Source: Rhexocercosporidium sp. MPI-PUGE-AT-0058
Taxonomy: Eukaryota > Ascomycota > Leotiomycetes > Helotiales
Direction of reading: 5' to 3'
Length of the DNA stretch: 64,000 nt
NCBI GenBank assembly: GCA_020746875.1
Contig: JAGTJL010000009.1
Coordinates: forward strand, 930,001 to 994,000
Position numbers and translations under genes: made by a program. Below the pieces are notes generated by a model. That model had not been told where the DNA came from and ran no database searches. It saw nothing but the letters and a program-made list of their open reading frames with translations. Of this stretch, positions 33,699 through 45,174 are shown piece by piece. Position 1 is the stretch's first letter. Every line of letters starts with the position of its first letter.

Positions 33699-35813
33699 TT
33701 TGAGAATAGGGGGTTGTTTTTGGGTTTGAGTGATTATCTGAAAATCTGAAGGAATGATCGACAAAGAGTGGCGGATAAAATGAATGTAATTTTCAAAGTG
33801 AATAGGTGAAGTAAAACAGCACAGCTGTGTAGAGAAAGAATGAACAGGGAATTGGATTATGATTGTGGCTGAAATAGAGAGAAGAGAATGCTCAGATCTG
33901 CAGATTCAGTGATCTTATAGCAAATGCATATCACATATTATCTGGAGAACGTTGTTCATGCGTATCTAGATCGGAGCAGATCCGAAATGATACCAGCTTC
34001 AGAGACGGGAAGGCGTTTCTTGGCCGCGACCCGACCATAGCGAAAGTGAACGAGGTCGCTTGGGTAGATGAACCCAAAAACATGAGATTTTGGTGAGGTG
34101 GGTTTGAAGTTGCTGCTTGGCAGCAGCTTGGAAATCTCTTGGACTTCCTTGGCTGCCACATGTCCTCCTCTTCAAGTATTTCATATGCGGCTCTCTACAG
34201 GGCTTTCGTGTCTTCAGACGAATTCTCTAGCTAGTTTCATACATCAGATGAGTGAATTTCCGTCAACCAGGTTGGGAAGACCTGGCGATGCGCTGAAAAT
34301 AAACCCAACTGCGGGCGACCTGGAGAAGGTTTCAGAGTTTCATACGTCTGAAGTCTGCTCCGAGCGAGTCACTTTCCGGGAATGTTGCGGCAAGTGGTCC
34401 AGATTGCACCATCCATCCCAACACTGGTTTGGACGAAGTGTGGGTCTGATGTTCCCAAAGAGATATCATGTCATCGTTGGGGCGTTGTCAGAGAAAAGTC
34501 TAAATTTAGGGTCCACTGAACAAGCGTGAATATCGGGATTAATATACACACATCTGCTTGACTGCCCTACGTATATTTAGCCCGGTAGCTTGTTTGAATG
34601 CCAAGAAATGAAATAGAGAGAAGCCTACGGTAAGTAGCTGGACAAACAGAAAAGATGCGACCCAAGGAAGTCTTCTTTTCAACCGAAGATCAAAGTTGGC
34701 AGGTGAATCATTCCCACCACTCTTCCAAGGAAATTTCGGCACCGACTTCCAATGCAGAACCATCCAAGCAGAACCCAATATGGTATCGATCGCGAATTGT
34801 CCCTGAAGAAGCGATGGTGGAACAGTAGAAACGTGATCGTCTTCTGCGACTGATGGGTTTTGTGTGAAACCCCTTGGCGGTAAGATTAACCGCGCTCCGG
34901 TTGTTGACCCACAAGTGCAACCGAAGAAACCCCAAACCCTTCAGGCCTCCTGAAATTCGGATCGAACAATTTTTAAATTAGAAGAAACTCAAAAGCCGTT
35001 GGTGGGTATTGGTGGCCTCCGTCTGGTATATCTTTTCTCCTTTTCCCATCAACTTTCGCGTTTGAACCTTTTCGTTTCTTGCTCGAGAGCCGTTGAATGG
35101 AAATATGTTTTGATGTAGCGAATACATTTGTCAACGGTATGGGGCTCAAGGCACAGTCAACTGAAACCCCAAGACATCCTCCTTTAGTCGGAGCGGTCTG
35201 CTCCCGAGGCTGCCAATATTTTCATCGTCGCCGAGATGCTTGGAAACCCAAAGAAGTGGCGGATGTTGGCTCAAAGAATCTCTTGGTTCTCTTGACTCTC
35301 TTGGAAGTCGCTATTTCTTGCCCCAGTTCCCGCCAGCCAAGTCATCTCCATGGGGTTGTCAGTTGAATGAAACCCCCTTCGACCTGCCATCTGAACTGAT
35401 TTTGAGCTTGGCTTTGTCGTTGATGTACCCTTTTATAGATTCAAGGGATATTTGCTTCCTGATCTGACCTAAAGATGCTGGGTTGCCGGAATTTTTCCCG
35501 TGTGAGTGATGGGAGTCGAGGCTAGACTTCCCCAACTTAGCGAGCTTGAAGCAAATTACTTTGTCTTCAGAACAACTTGGCATGCAACCTCAGTCGGTAA
35601 TGGATTTTATGCTTGTAAATAAGTTTATTTAAAAGATGGAGTGTCTCCCCAGATCTTCTATCCATATTCTTCGTTTGCTCCGTGGTTGATCCATTCGTTT
35701 TTCTCAAATTCATTCCATTCAATCACCGGCTGCGCCGATTTATATTTTCTCAGTTACTTGTTCAAAACTTCAACATCAATCATTTCAGAAAAATCACTGA
35801 TTCTTTCGCCATC
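33699..35813. other. Long intergenic region between two secreted-protein genes
   Basis: About 2.1 kb. The flanking genes point away from each other, so both promoters lie here. A plus-strand frame at 34098-34529 is open but without recognisable features. I see no RNA gene or clear repeat. Confidence 0.4.
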
Positions 35814-37302
35814 ATGCGTTTCTCATCCGTCTTCATTCTCGGGGTCCAGATCTCAAGCATCGTTGCTTTGCCTGCTCATTCAGTCAGACGATCCCAAGTC
35901 AACACAGTCTCGCAGCCATTACTTCCTCGAAACATTGGCGCAGCTTCCGTCACTGCCCTCCAAGAACAAGGCAAGGAGGCACAAAAGGAACAAGCGGCTG
36001 CACCTGCAAAGGTCGAAGCTGGCAAGGCTGCAGCGGAGAAGGCAGCAGCCAAACCTGCCAAGGTTGAAGCAGGAAAGGCTGCAAATGAGACTGCTGTAGA
36101 GGGTGGAGCCAAAGCTGGAGAAGGAGCTGCTGGGGGTGAAGAGGAGAAGCTAGCAGGTGGTAAGCTATTCTTGTTCATTCAGACTCCATACAACATTTCC
36201 CACTCCCCTGGCTCTCCATGTCAACTTATCTAGTAGCAATCTCTTGAATCATGACAGCTAACGATATCGCAGAGAAAGAACTTGCTGGTGTTTTCGGAAC
36301 TGCCGTTGCCTTGGAGGGAGTAAGTATATGCCTAGCAAGCCGACGAGACACAAACTAATCAGAGTAGGGTGACATCAAACAAGACGTTGTCTTCACTGCA
36401 TCAGTAAGTCTACTATTGAACTCTTTGTGTATCCCTACTAACAAGAATAAGGCAATCGGCAAATTCGAATTTGAATTTCAAGGAGCTGCCGCTGATGAGC
36501 TCACTGGTATATAATAATCACTTGACATCATTGTGGACTATTTCTAACAGAAGATTTAGTCACTGAGAACAAGACTCCAGCTGCACCACCTGCAGGATTT
36601 GTCGCTGTTGAACCAAGCTCCTTCCAAGTTGCCCTCGGTGTGAGCAAAGGTGCTGGCTTGACACTCTCCAAGATTGACTACATCTTTGATGGTACCAGTA
36701 AGCACTTTACCCTGATTTGACTCGACTTTGAAGTTCTTACTGACACTTCATCTCCCAGATGCAGCACTCGCGGCAATGGATCTTACACAAGCAAAGGTTG
36801 GAAAGCTTTGTGTGGACACAGGCTCTTTCGTCATTGAAGAGACTCTCGGTGAGCTCGAATTCGAGGCTGAAGAAAACGAAGTTACCCTCAACTTGAACAA
36901 GGCCGTCACCTCTGAGGGCGAATGGGGTAAGAGACATTGCAAGTGGATTGGTGAAGAAGTAACTAATGGAACATAGGTATTTTCTTGCCTTCTGCTGCTG
37001 CTGCTGCTGGAGCTAAAGCTGGTGGTGAGGCTAAGGCTGGCGAGGGAGCCAAAGCTGGCGAGGCTAAGGCTGGTGAGGGAGCTAAGGCTGGTGAGGGAGC
37101 TAAAGCTGGTGAGGGTGCTAAGGCTGGTGAGAAAGCTGCCGGTGACGCCAAAGTCGAGGTAGCCAAACCAGCCGCTGGTGAAGCCAAAGTCGAGGTAGTC
37201 CAACCAGCCGCCGGTGGTCAAGTAGATCTCACAGCTCTCATCGATGCTCTTCGTCAAGGAAAGAGTTCTGTGCCAGCGTTCGCGGCACCTGCGAGACGTT
37301 GA
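35814..37302 (+). CDS. Secreted protein with flanking Ala/Lys/Gly/Glu repeats
   Basis: Seven exons (35814-36159, 36258-36319, 36368-36403, 36452-36506, 36551-36697, 36759-36926, 36977-37302) encode 379 residues. It opens with a signal peptide (MRFSSVFILGVQISSIVALP) and possible dibasic site RR. A low-complexity Ala/Lys/Glu region follows (PAKVEAGKAA repeats, ending GAKAGEG). The central 150-residue part is folded-looking with beta-strand character (IGKFEFEFQG; SFQVALGVSKGAGLTLS; SFVIEETLGELEFEAEENEV) and one Cys. The last exon carries about seven AKAG-E/G repeats, then AKVEV pairs, ending APARR. The repeats on either side of the core are alike. No named family recognised. Likely extracellular or wall-associated. 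Small exons of 36-62 nt are unusual for this window but all junctions have good consensus. Confidence 0.8.
37003..37135 (+). repeat. Coding minisatellite, AKAGEG units
   Basis: In-frame 15-18 bp units (GCTAAGGCTGGTGAGGGA-like) repeat about seven times within the last exon of the gene at 35814. The number of units is likely to vary between strains. Confidence 0.8.
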
Positions 37303-37874
37303 GTCTACGCGTTTTTCTGATTGTATTGTTTGTTGGTCAAGCTGTGTTGAATAAGAACTTGAGATGGGGGTTTCGATTTTGGGTAGAGAAAATACTTTTG
37401 GAGCAATTTTACTTTGAAATGCAATGTGCCTAAGAAGAGTATCGGAATGATTTGAACAAATGTAAGACTTGTGTAAGTCCTGCACTGACACTTTCTCGAA
37501 ATAATGAGCCATTGCAAAAGTATCTGAGAATAGTCGCTCGAACTAGCAAAGCCCCCCCTGCATGTTTACTTAACACGAATGGTATTCTCAAGACAATGTC
37601 AAAGACATGATTGCTTTTCGGCTTAAAACATCTGCCCGAAAGCTCGCTTGTTTTCAGCTACATCTTTTATGTATCCATGTTGACAGAAAGGGGCTCGGGT
37701 AGCTCGGGCAAGACTGCCAAGCGGGAGCAGGAACGGGATTTTAGCCTCGGCAACTACCCCGCCAAACCTACTCTCAACCACTCCCCACTTTCCCCAGCTG
37801 TACCAGACCTTCAAGATGGCTCTCTTTCCTTCTCTGCCCGAAAGTCGATATTTTCCATCCCTTCAGTCTCACCA
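37303..37874. other. Intergenic, amidase upstream region
   Basis: No gene supported. The amidase reading frame stays open upstream to about 37611 and contains an in-frame ATG near 37678, so an N-terminal extension is possible. The ATG at 37875 fits the family better. Confidence 0.45.
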
Positions 37875-39609
37875 ATGGCATCCGAAGCTCCTTGGAAAGC
37901 AATCGCTCAGCGCAAACGTGCCGAGCTTCATTCGAGAATACCATCCGCCTGGCTTCTGAAGTCACCACCATCCCCAGACGTCCTCGATGTCCGTTCAGTC
38001 CCTCAAACCTCCGGCATTCTCACCTCGCACGAACTCTCTATAACCTCATCTCATGATGCTACGTCGCTGGCCAATGCTATTCGATCCTGTAGACTCACAG
38101 CCGTAGAAGTTACAATCGCATTCTGCAAACGCGCAGCTATAGCTCAACAAGTCTGCAATTGCCTTACCGAAATATTCTTCGAAGATGCTATCAAGCGTGC
38201 GAAATTCCTCGATACAGAATACAAACGGACGGGGAAACTAGTGGGCCCATTACATGGGGTTCCGATATCCTTGAAAGACTCGTTCAAAGTCAAGGGCTAC
38301 GATGCTTGTATTGGGATCGCAAGTCTCGTTGGGAAGCCTGCGACGGAGAATTCATTGCTGGTCGACATTCTTCTGGAGTTAGGGGCCGTGTTATATTGCA
38401 AGACGAATGTTCCCCAGACTTTGTCAGCCTTGGATTCGGATAATAATGTTTTTGGGCGGGTGCTGAATCCGAGGAATAGGAAGGTTACTGCTGGAGGGAG
38501 TTCTGGTGGTGAAGGGGCTCTAATTGGGATGCGTGGGAGCGTTCTAGGAGTTGGGACGGATATTGGAGGCAGTATACGCATTCCAGCTATGTGCAATGGA
38601 CTATATGGGATCAAGCCAAGCGCACAACGAGTTCCCTACGTAGGGCAGGAGAGTGGTGCCAGAAAGGGAGCAAGCAGGATTGGCTTGACTGCTAGTGCTG
38701 GTCCTATCTCTGTCAGTATGAGAGACTGTGAGCTTTTCTTACAAGCTGTATCGAATGCCAGGCCCTGGGATCGAGATCCAAGTTTGGCATATGGATTATG
38801 GGATGAGCAAGGTTCGATGCAGAAGAGGCCCCTGTTTGGTATTCTTAGGTCGGACGGTGTTGTTTCACCACTTCCTCCCGTAAAAAAAATTCTCGACGAG
38901 ACCGTTGCCTCACTCCGTGCTTCTGGCGTAGAAGTCATCGAGATTTCGGCACCAGCATTCCAGAAGACGCAATCATTAGCAAACAAATTCTTTGGTATCG
39001 AAGGTGGAAACGTTATGTTTGACCTGCTCGAATCAACAGGCGAGCCATTGATCAACTGGCTGAGTAATAGGATGCGAAGAGGTAAACACATGCCCACAGA
39101 TCAGTTGATGGATATTCAGGCTCAGAGGACAGATTTGGAGACTGAGATGTTGAAAATCTGGAAGGACCCGAAGACGGGTAGGCAGGTTGATGCGGTAATT
39201 TGTCCTGTCGCTCCACATCCTGTGCCGCCTATTGATCGTTGGAACGGCGTGGGATACACGAGCAGTTTCGTTTTGATGGATTATCCGGCTGGTACTGTGC
39301 CAGTGAGAGATTTTGAGGAGAATGATTTGAAGGGGGAGATCGAAGGTGAGAACGCCTTAGGCCCATGGGATAAAGTGAACAGAGAGTTATGTAAGTTTCA
39401 CGAATCCATTTTCGATTTATAAGGTTACTAGGTGGCTAATCACTATCACAGGGGACGAGAAAACCATCGACAGGAAAGTCTACCTCAACACTAAACTATC
39501 AATTCAAGTCCTCGCGCCGAGGCAGCAAGAGAAGCGACTATACCAAGCAATGGAGTACATTGATAATGTTTTGCAGAAGAAAGGTGGTGGATCTCGCGCA
39601 AAGTTGTAG
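37875..39609 (+). CDS. Amidase, amidase-signature family
   Basis: Two exons (37875-39390, 39452-39609) encode 557 residues. The catalytic triad of the amidase-signature family is complete: Lys134 in HGVPISLKDSF, cis-Ser209 in TAGGSSGGEGALIG and nucleophile Ser233 in GTDIGGSIRIPA. It hydrolyses carboxamides to acid plus ammonia; fungal relatives serve nitrogen acquisition from amides. The N-terminus (SEAPWKAIAQRKRAELHSRIP) is the family's usual opening and has strong start context (ACCAATGGC). The C-terminus is Ala-Lys-Leu, a PTS1 peroxisomal signal, exposed only after the 61-bp intron is spliced. An upstream in-frame ATG near 37678 would add about 66 residues. Substrate is not predictable. 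Confidence 0.92.
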
Positions 39610-40003
39610 ATTACCAAAGGTGGCTACCAAATGTCATCTATTAGATCGCAAGTCCCCATCCCATGTTGGTAGTAAATCTTGTGAAGATGAAGAAAGTCTT
39701 TTTCGTATTTATATATGATATGCTGTTCACTTTCACTTCTGTTTTTCTTCTATTGTCAGTATCAAAGATGAAAGTAAGTATATTATACGTTACATAAAGT
39801 GATCAGAACGAAACGCGAAATGCGAAATGCGAAACAGAAAGACCTTTACCTGACTCTGTAGCAACTTCTCTTCAAGATGTTATCTCTCTCCGAAGCAAAC
39901 TCGTAACATCCAGCCACTACCCTCCACTGCTACCTAGGAGTTCATCGATATGGAAGCATCATTCTATCCAATCCATAGTTGCAACCTAAAATACTAACTA
40001 GCC
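39610..40003. other. Convergent intergenic region
   Basis: Separates the 3' ends of the amidase gene and the small membrane-protein gene. A short direct repeat (GAAACGCGAAATGC-like) lies near 39808-39835. Nothing else seen. Confidence 0.5.
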
Positions 40004-40501
40004 TTAGTAGCCATGCTTCCCAAATGGCTCCTGAGCAAAACCCAACCATTTACAAATTGGTCCAACCACTCCAACCACTCCAACCACTCTTGGTTTCTCT
40101 ATCCATTCCTCATCTTCCGGAGATATACCCCCATGGTCCCATTTCCAAGAAACGTTATGCTTCTCGCACAGGTACTTGAACTTCTCGTATCTGTGCTGCG
40201 GTGGCACGAACGTGATGTGCTCCAGCGCGTCAGGCATGTAATAATTCCGGAACGTAACGAGACAGATCCCGAAATTGATCATGAACGAAACCATGAACAT
40301 GCCGATGGTGTAGGCGCCTAGTAAGGCCATGATCTCCCAGGAGTCGTACATGGTTGGTGGACAGCTGAGAGAGAGGGCTGATTGGCATTGGTCCTTGGGT
40401 TTGCAGAGTGGGACGTAGCGCACTTCTTCGCGGCTGAAGTTGGAGATGATATTGAGGCAGAGTTCTGCGAGACGGTGAGGGAGGGAGATGAGGTAGGACA
40501 T
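40004..40501 (-). CDS. Small membrane protein, unknown function
   Basis: A single exon of 165 residues. It has one strong hydrophobic stretch (WEIMALLGAYTIGMFMVSFMINFGICLVTF), long enough for one or two helices, and a less hydrophobic N-terminal helix. The soluble C-terminal part is aromatic and charged (HRYEKFKYLCEKHNVSWKWDHGG) and ends with a GVVGVVG repeat. Three Cys precede the membrane segment. No family recognised. The ATG is the first in frame, and a long upstream region contains possible leader introns. Moderate confidence that it is expressed. Confidence 0.6.
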   Translation of the reverse strand: MSYLISLPHRLAELCLNIISNFSREEVRYVPLCKPKDQCQSALSLSCPPTMYDSWEIMALLGAYTIGMFMVSFMINFGICLVTFRNYYMPDALEHITFVPPQHRYEKFKYLCEKHNVSWKWDHGGISPEDEEWIEKPRVVGVVGVVGPICKWLGFAQEPFGKHGY

Positions 40502-43500
40502 GTTGGCTGAAGATGACTCAAGGAGGGAGGGAGACTGGGGCTGGTGTCAGTATGGCAAGGGGTGGGATCATGCTCCGGGAAGGAGGGAGGATGTTTATAC
40601 TGACTGTTGATAAGCGAAGATTCCGCCGTGGAAGGAAGTTGAATTGATGTTTGTAGAAAGATAGAAAGAATTTCACAAGTCCAACCCTGTCCTTCTCTTA
40701 TTCTCTGCGATTAGTGATGCAGCTAAATCATTATAGCTGTACCAAATATCTGCACTGTTCTAGACACTTACCTGGAGACTGGTGTTGGGACGACTTTGCA
40801 CCAATATCCTCGCTACCGGACTTTATTAACCAAAATAAATACATCTATCGTAGCCGGGTATCAACTACTTTTTAAAGTCATGCCTTCTAGAAAAGTCCAG
40901 ACGGATCTGACCTCGCCTACCTGAAGTGGTTCGGATGTATGGGAGACAGAAACTTGGTGGGCAGGACAGTTTTAGTAGTCCTTGTGTTCTTATTCTCGCT
41001 TAAAGATGAAAAAAGAGGGGGGGGAAACAGCGTGGAGGAGGTGAGAGTCTTGGAAGGTGCCGCTTGTGAGCGTGAGACCAGGATTATATGGTAAAAGGAG
41101 GCGACTTGCGTGATTCTGTTGGAGGGTGATGATAAACATTAAACAACAATCATTCAGAAGAGAGACGGTGTAGTCCCGAGTTCACTTAATTGGCGACTAT
41201 CTAAGTACAGATAGCAAGGTGTAGCGGCGGAGCGACATCCCAAAAAGAACTTTTCTTGAAGCGTATTATTTCCTTATTCAATCTATCGTTAATTGTTCTG
41301 TAACCTTTTCGAGACCTTAGATATGCTTTGAAGCGTAGAGGCAATCCAGACTCAAGTGAGTATTGTTGAGGGCGAGGGCAAGTTTTCGTTTCGCTAGCAT
41401 CACTGGAGATGGTATTTGGCAGACCTCGAAAAATCGCCTCGTATCCACGGAATAGGAATCAATTAAGATGCCTGGACTATTTCTTGACTCTTCCGATGCC
41501 GATTCCACGAGTTTCCCACGCTAGAAGGTTGATAACTGGCATGTACAGTACTTACCTGGTAGGTAGGTACTCTATCAGTACCCCAAGTCAGGTCACTTGA
41601 TCTACAATCACATGACCACCCTGCGAAAGGACATGTTTTCGCCCCTTCCCAGTCTTGCAGCGACTGCAAGGGAAAAGTAAACTTGATTGATTGATTGCTG
41701 GAAAGAAAGGCTCCAGACCAAAAGATCAACAAAAGCACAGCCCAGACGCCCCGTCTTAAACCCCCTCCCTCTCCTTACAGTAGTACGAAAGTACCGTACT
41801 CGTATGTCCCCGCTAAGTGAAACCGGTCTCAGGGATGACATCATACCCGCAGCCGAGCCGAGCCCGACCCGACCCGACCGGACCCAACCCGCAGCACAAA
41901 AATAGAAACACGACTCTCCCAGTGCAGTGGGTCACGTCACGTCGGAGACTTGGGGGGTTTGGGGGTCGTATAAAATTGCTTGGGCGGTAAGAGATACTGT
42001 ACGGAGTAGAGAAATGGGGAAAGGGGGTTTGAAGTTTAAAGAGAAGGTTTACGCGGGGAGTTGAACTCGGGAGTTGGGTTGGGTCGATGGATGGATGGAT
42101 GGGGGAGGTGGGTTAAGCTTTCGGTATTGGATGCAGGTGCAGGACTGCAGGGGTCGGTTCGAATTTCCATGATGGGATGGGGCTTGGGCGCTTCGATCTC
42201 TTGGGGATATTTGAAATTTACGGTCTGTACGGAGTAAGCTGTGCTTGAGATATTTGGGTTTGGATTTGGAATTGCGGAGAGAGGAAGTGTGAAAGAGTGT
42301 TTGTTGATTTGTCGGCCCTGGGAAGGGAGATGATACTAGTGTAAAGGCACCGAAACTACTTGTAAGCTTGAGCTTGAGGGTGAAGAGGTCGTACTGTACG
42401 GTGTGTACTCTAGACCCTCTCATCGAAAATCATCATTCAACCAATAACTGGTGATTGTCGAGATGAGTCGAATTCATCGAAAGATGCCGAGAGCTTGGGC
42501 TGCATTCTGCTTCACCTTACTTTGACTTTTAATCTCGCAGCAGCCGAACGTTACAGTGATGTTCCTCGTTCGGGGGCTTGGAAGGGTGTGAGGGAAAGTT
42601 TGTCGGCACCGGCAATGCCTCCTTACAGTACCTCCTTCTTGCGAGTTGAGATCTTACTTTTCCTCTTCTTTGCATTTCGTTTGAGGGTGATTGATGCCGA
42701 GGAGTGAGGAACTTTAGGAATTCATCTATCTTGAGCTCAATTCCAAAGCTAGGGAAAGAAGACTGGATAATTTCCAGAGAGAAAGAAACTACCGAGACAT
42801 ACATACCTAGCGAAGTGGACGTGGAAGTAACATTGCGTGCTTAAGTCACTACCGTCATAAATCTGCACAGCATTTTTCCACATCTACTTCATCATAGCTT
42901 GTGGAATTTTCACAAGTTGCTGTCGCTGGCATGCAAAATCGGTTTTCCTTCGGTTGTTCTATTTTCGCAAGCGGGATTGCGTATCGTAAGGCTGATTTTT
43001 TTTTGGTTGTGGGGGAAGGAAGCGGCAGTGAAGCCGTTGGAGGAGGCGTCCAGGCGTCGTTCAGCTGTGCTGGGGTCGTTTCGGAGGTGAGGCTCGGGAC
43101 CGATGGTTTGAAGTTTGGATGTGAGGGGGTTGTTTAATTCGCTGTGAGAGAGAGCGGAGGAATTGCATGATGTGGATTTGCGGACGTAGAGTGAGTGATG
43201 AGCTCTTGAAGCTGTTTTATGCCGTGGTTTTGGACAGAATGGGGATAGTCAAGCATTATTGGGGAAAGTCTGGATACCGTCCACTCTCTTCGGAGGTTTC
43301 GTGACGATCTTACTGTTGCGAGAGGGGATGGATGATTTGTCGTCTGAACTTGATGAAGCAATGGGACTTGTAGAAGTAAAACGGGAGACAATTGCCTATC
43401 GGCAGATAGATGAGGATTTCTTGTTTTGGTTTCCGAGGAGGACGCTCGCAAGATAGCTCGGTCCGAGATTCTCGGATTTCGATTTTGACATTGAAGCCAT

Positions 43501-44400
43501 ATCGAGCCCCTTCTACAAAGTATCTCAATCCCATGTCGACCCCTATCCATGTTCTCCATCCATCCCTTCCCTTGTCATCGGGGGTGTTTCCTCATCGTGG
43601 TGCTCAAGCAATGCAAATCAACTCTCTCCTTGCCCACAGCCTAACCAACCACCCACCAGCAACGGGATTTCCCGTCTCCAAAATTTCATATCGAGGAAAG
43701 GTCCAGATTTGAAACGTGAAACGAAATGTGGTGATGAATCTGATGATGTCCTCGATATGATGCTATTTTGGTGAGCGTCCGTCCACCTTCAAGCTTTGTC
43801 CGCTACGGAGTAGACGGTTTGATGTCCACTTCAAGTCCAGCTGGATCGGGCAAGGCGGTAGAAGCTTTGGTAGAAAGAGATAAGAAAGAGATAAGAGATG
43901 AAGAAAGAAATCCACCTGTCGATGAGGACTTGGCAGGAGATCGCTTAGGTCAGCATTCCGATGTGAAGATTAGCCAATTATAAGAGGTCTAAGAATGGTC
44001 AGGCATCGATTGATCCATTAATCCTAAAGCTTCTTTGATTGGGCGACTGCGCCGGTCCCGAAGAGCTGTCTTCTTTTGAGCTTCAACGCTTTGCCCTTCC
44101 TCCCTCCAGCTGGGTCGTCGTTGAGTTTGGCTGGAAGAGCTGGTCCTTGCCACGCGGCGGATCTGTCACCCCAATGCGAAAAGGGAGAATAGATAGTTGT
44201 GAGTGGTCCGTTCGTTCCCCTTTCTTTCTTGCTTCGTCCTTGTTTTGCTTGGGAGGGGGGCAGTGCATGCATCGCTGCATGCCAGGGATGGCTGTTGAAG
44301 TGCATGAGCGAGGAGAAGAGGACCGTCTCGAAAAGACAGGCAGGTAGGACAGGACAGTACTCCGTACTCCGTAGTTCTGAGTAGTAAGTGGGATCATTGC
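40502..44400. other. Long non-coding stretch, regulatory-motif rich
   Basis: About 3.9 kb without a credible gene. Short frames on both strands have no domain sense. It holds GACCC/CCGAC tandem runs near 41850-41890, a GGATGGAT run near 42090, several TAC/GTA palindromic words around 41540-41600, and four clusters of TACGGAGTA (own entry). It probably forms the upstream regions of the small membrane protein gene and of the bZIP gene. Confidence 0.45.
41999..44373. promoter_or_regulatory. Recurrent TACGGAGTA / TACTCCGTA motifs
   Basis: The nonamer TACGGAGTA occurs at 41999-42007, 42228-42236 and 43804-43812. Its reverse complement occurs twice overlapping at 44358-44366 and 44365-44373. Five exact copies in 2.4 kb upstream of the bZIP gene are far more than chance. 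Binding-site function is inference. Confidence 0.6.
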
Positions 44401-44407
44401 GCTGCAG

Positions 44408-44412
44408 CCAAT
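44408..44412 (+). promoter_or_regulatory. CCAAT box upstream of bZIP gene
   Basis: CAGCCAATCAGCG is a textbook CCAAT element (HAP/NF-Y type), sitting about 70 bp before the pyrimidine-rich tract where transcription of the bZIP gene likely starts. Confidence 0.6.
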
Positions 44413-45174
44413 CAGCGACCTCGCTTGACCGTGGAGCTCCGACTGTCCGACGGGGCTCAGCCAAGACTCGATTCCTTTTCATCTCTCCTCCTCCACCTCG
44501 CTCGACCCTCCAGCTCGACCATCATCATCCATCCTCCGTCATCTACGAGTAGTCCAACTTCTTACTCCTCCACACTCTTCAAACACCCGTTGCCTCTTGT
44601 AGCCAGCCCAGCTGCTTGCTCTTCTTGAACTGTTGTCCGTCCCTCCCTATCCAAGATATCCTTCAACTCTCTCTCGCCACTTATCACTCACCATCTTCTC
44701 ACATCGAAAAATCATCAACCAACAACAACAACAACAACAGCAGCGACTGTCGGAACTGACTTTGATCTCATTTCAACACAGCCCCCTCCTCCTCCATCCA
44801 GCCAGAGCCACCACCGCATATTATACGAACGAAGCGAACCACAAGCCTGCCGAGCTTTCTCCTGCTGCTGCGGACGGATCCAAGAACTCGCTACTCCGTC
44901 CCCCGTCGGCCTTCCTCGCATTGGCGCTTCCGCAGGCCACGCGTCCCCCGGTCGAGCCTGACAAGTCTCATCAGGCATCCAAATCCCTCTTGTCCCCTCC
45001 ACCCCCCTCGACCATCCATCTCACTTCACCTCGCTTCCCAGACATCATCCATCCATCTCTCCCACCTCACCACAACCCAAAACCAACTTGACGCCCTCGA
45101 AGAAACAATCTTCGAAAACTCACCGAGTCATCTAGACATCTACAACAACCCTACTATCATCCCCCCCGGCAGCA
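44413..45174 (+). promoter_or_regulatory. ATG-free CT-rich leader of bZIP gene
   Basis: I find no ATG on the plus strand from about 44310 to the bZIP start at 45175. The sequence is pyrimidine-rich with a CAA/CAG run near 44720. This fits a long 5'UTR purged of upstream start codons. One frame stays open for 150 codons here but has no ATG, so I do not call it a gene. Confidence 0.6.

Noticed and set aside
34098..34529. Plus-strand frame of 143 codons
   Set aside because: No start context, signal peptide, domain or splice partners; unsupported.
44633..45091. Plus-strand frame of about 152 codons before the bZIP gene
   Set aside because: Contains no ATG and has only the composition of a CT-rich leader; kept as leader sequence.
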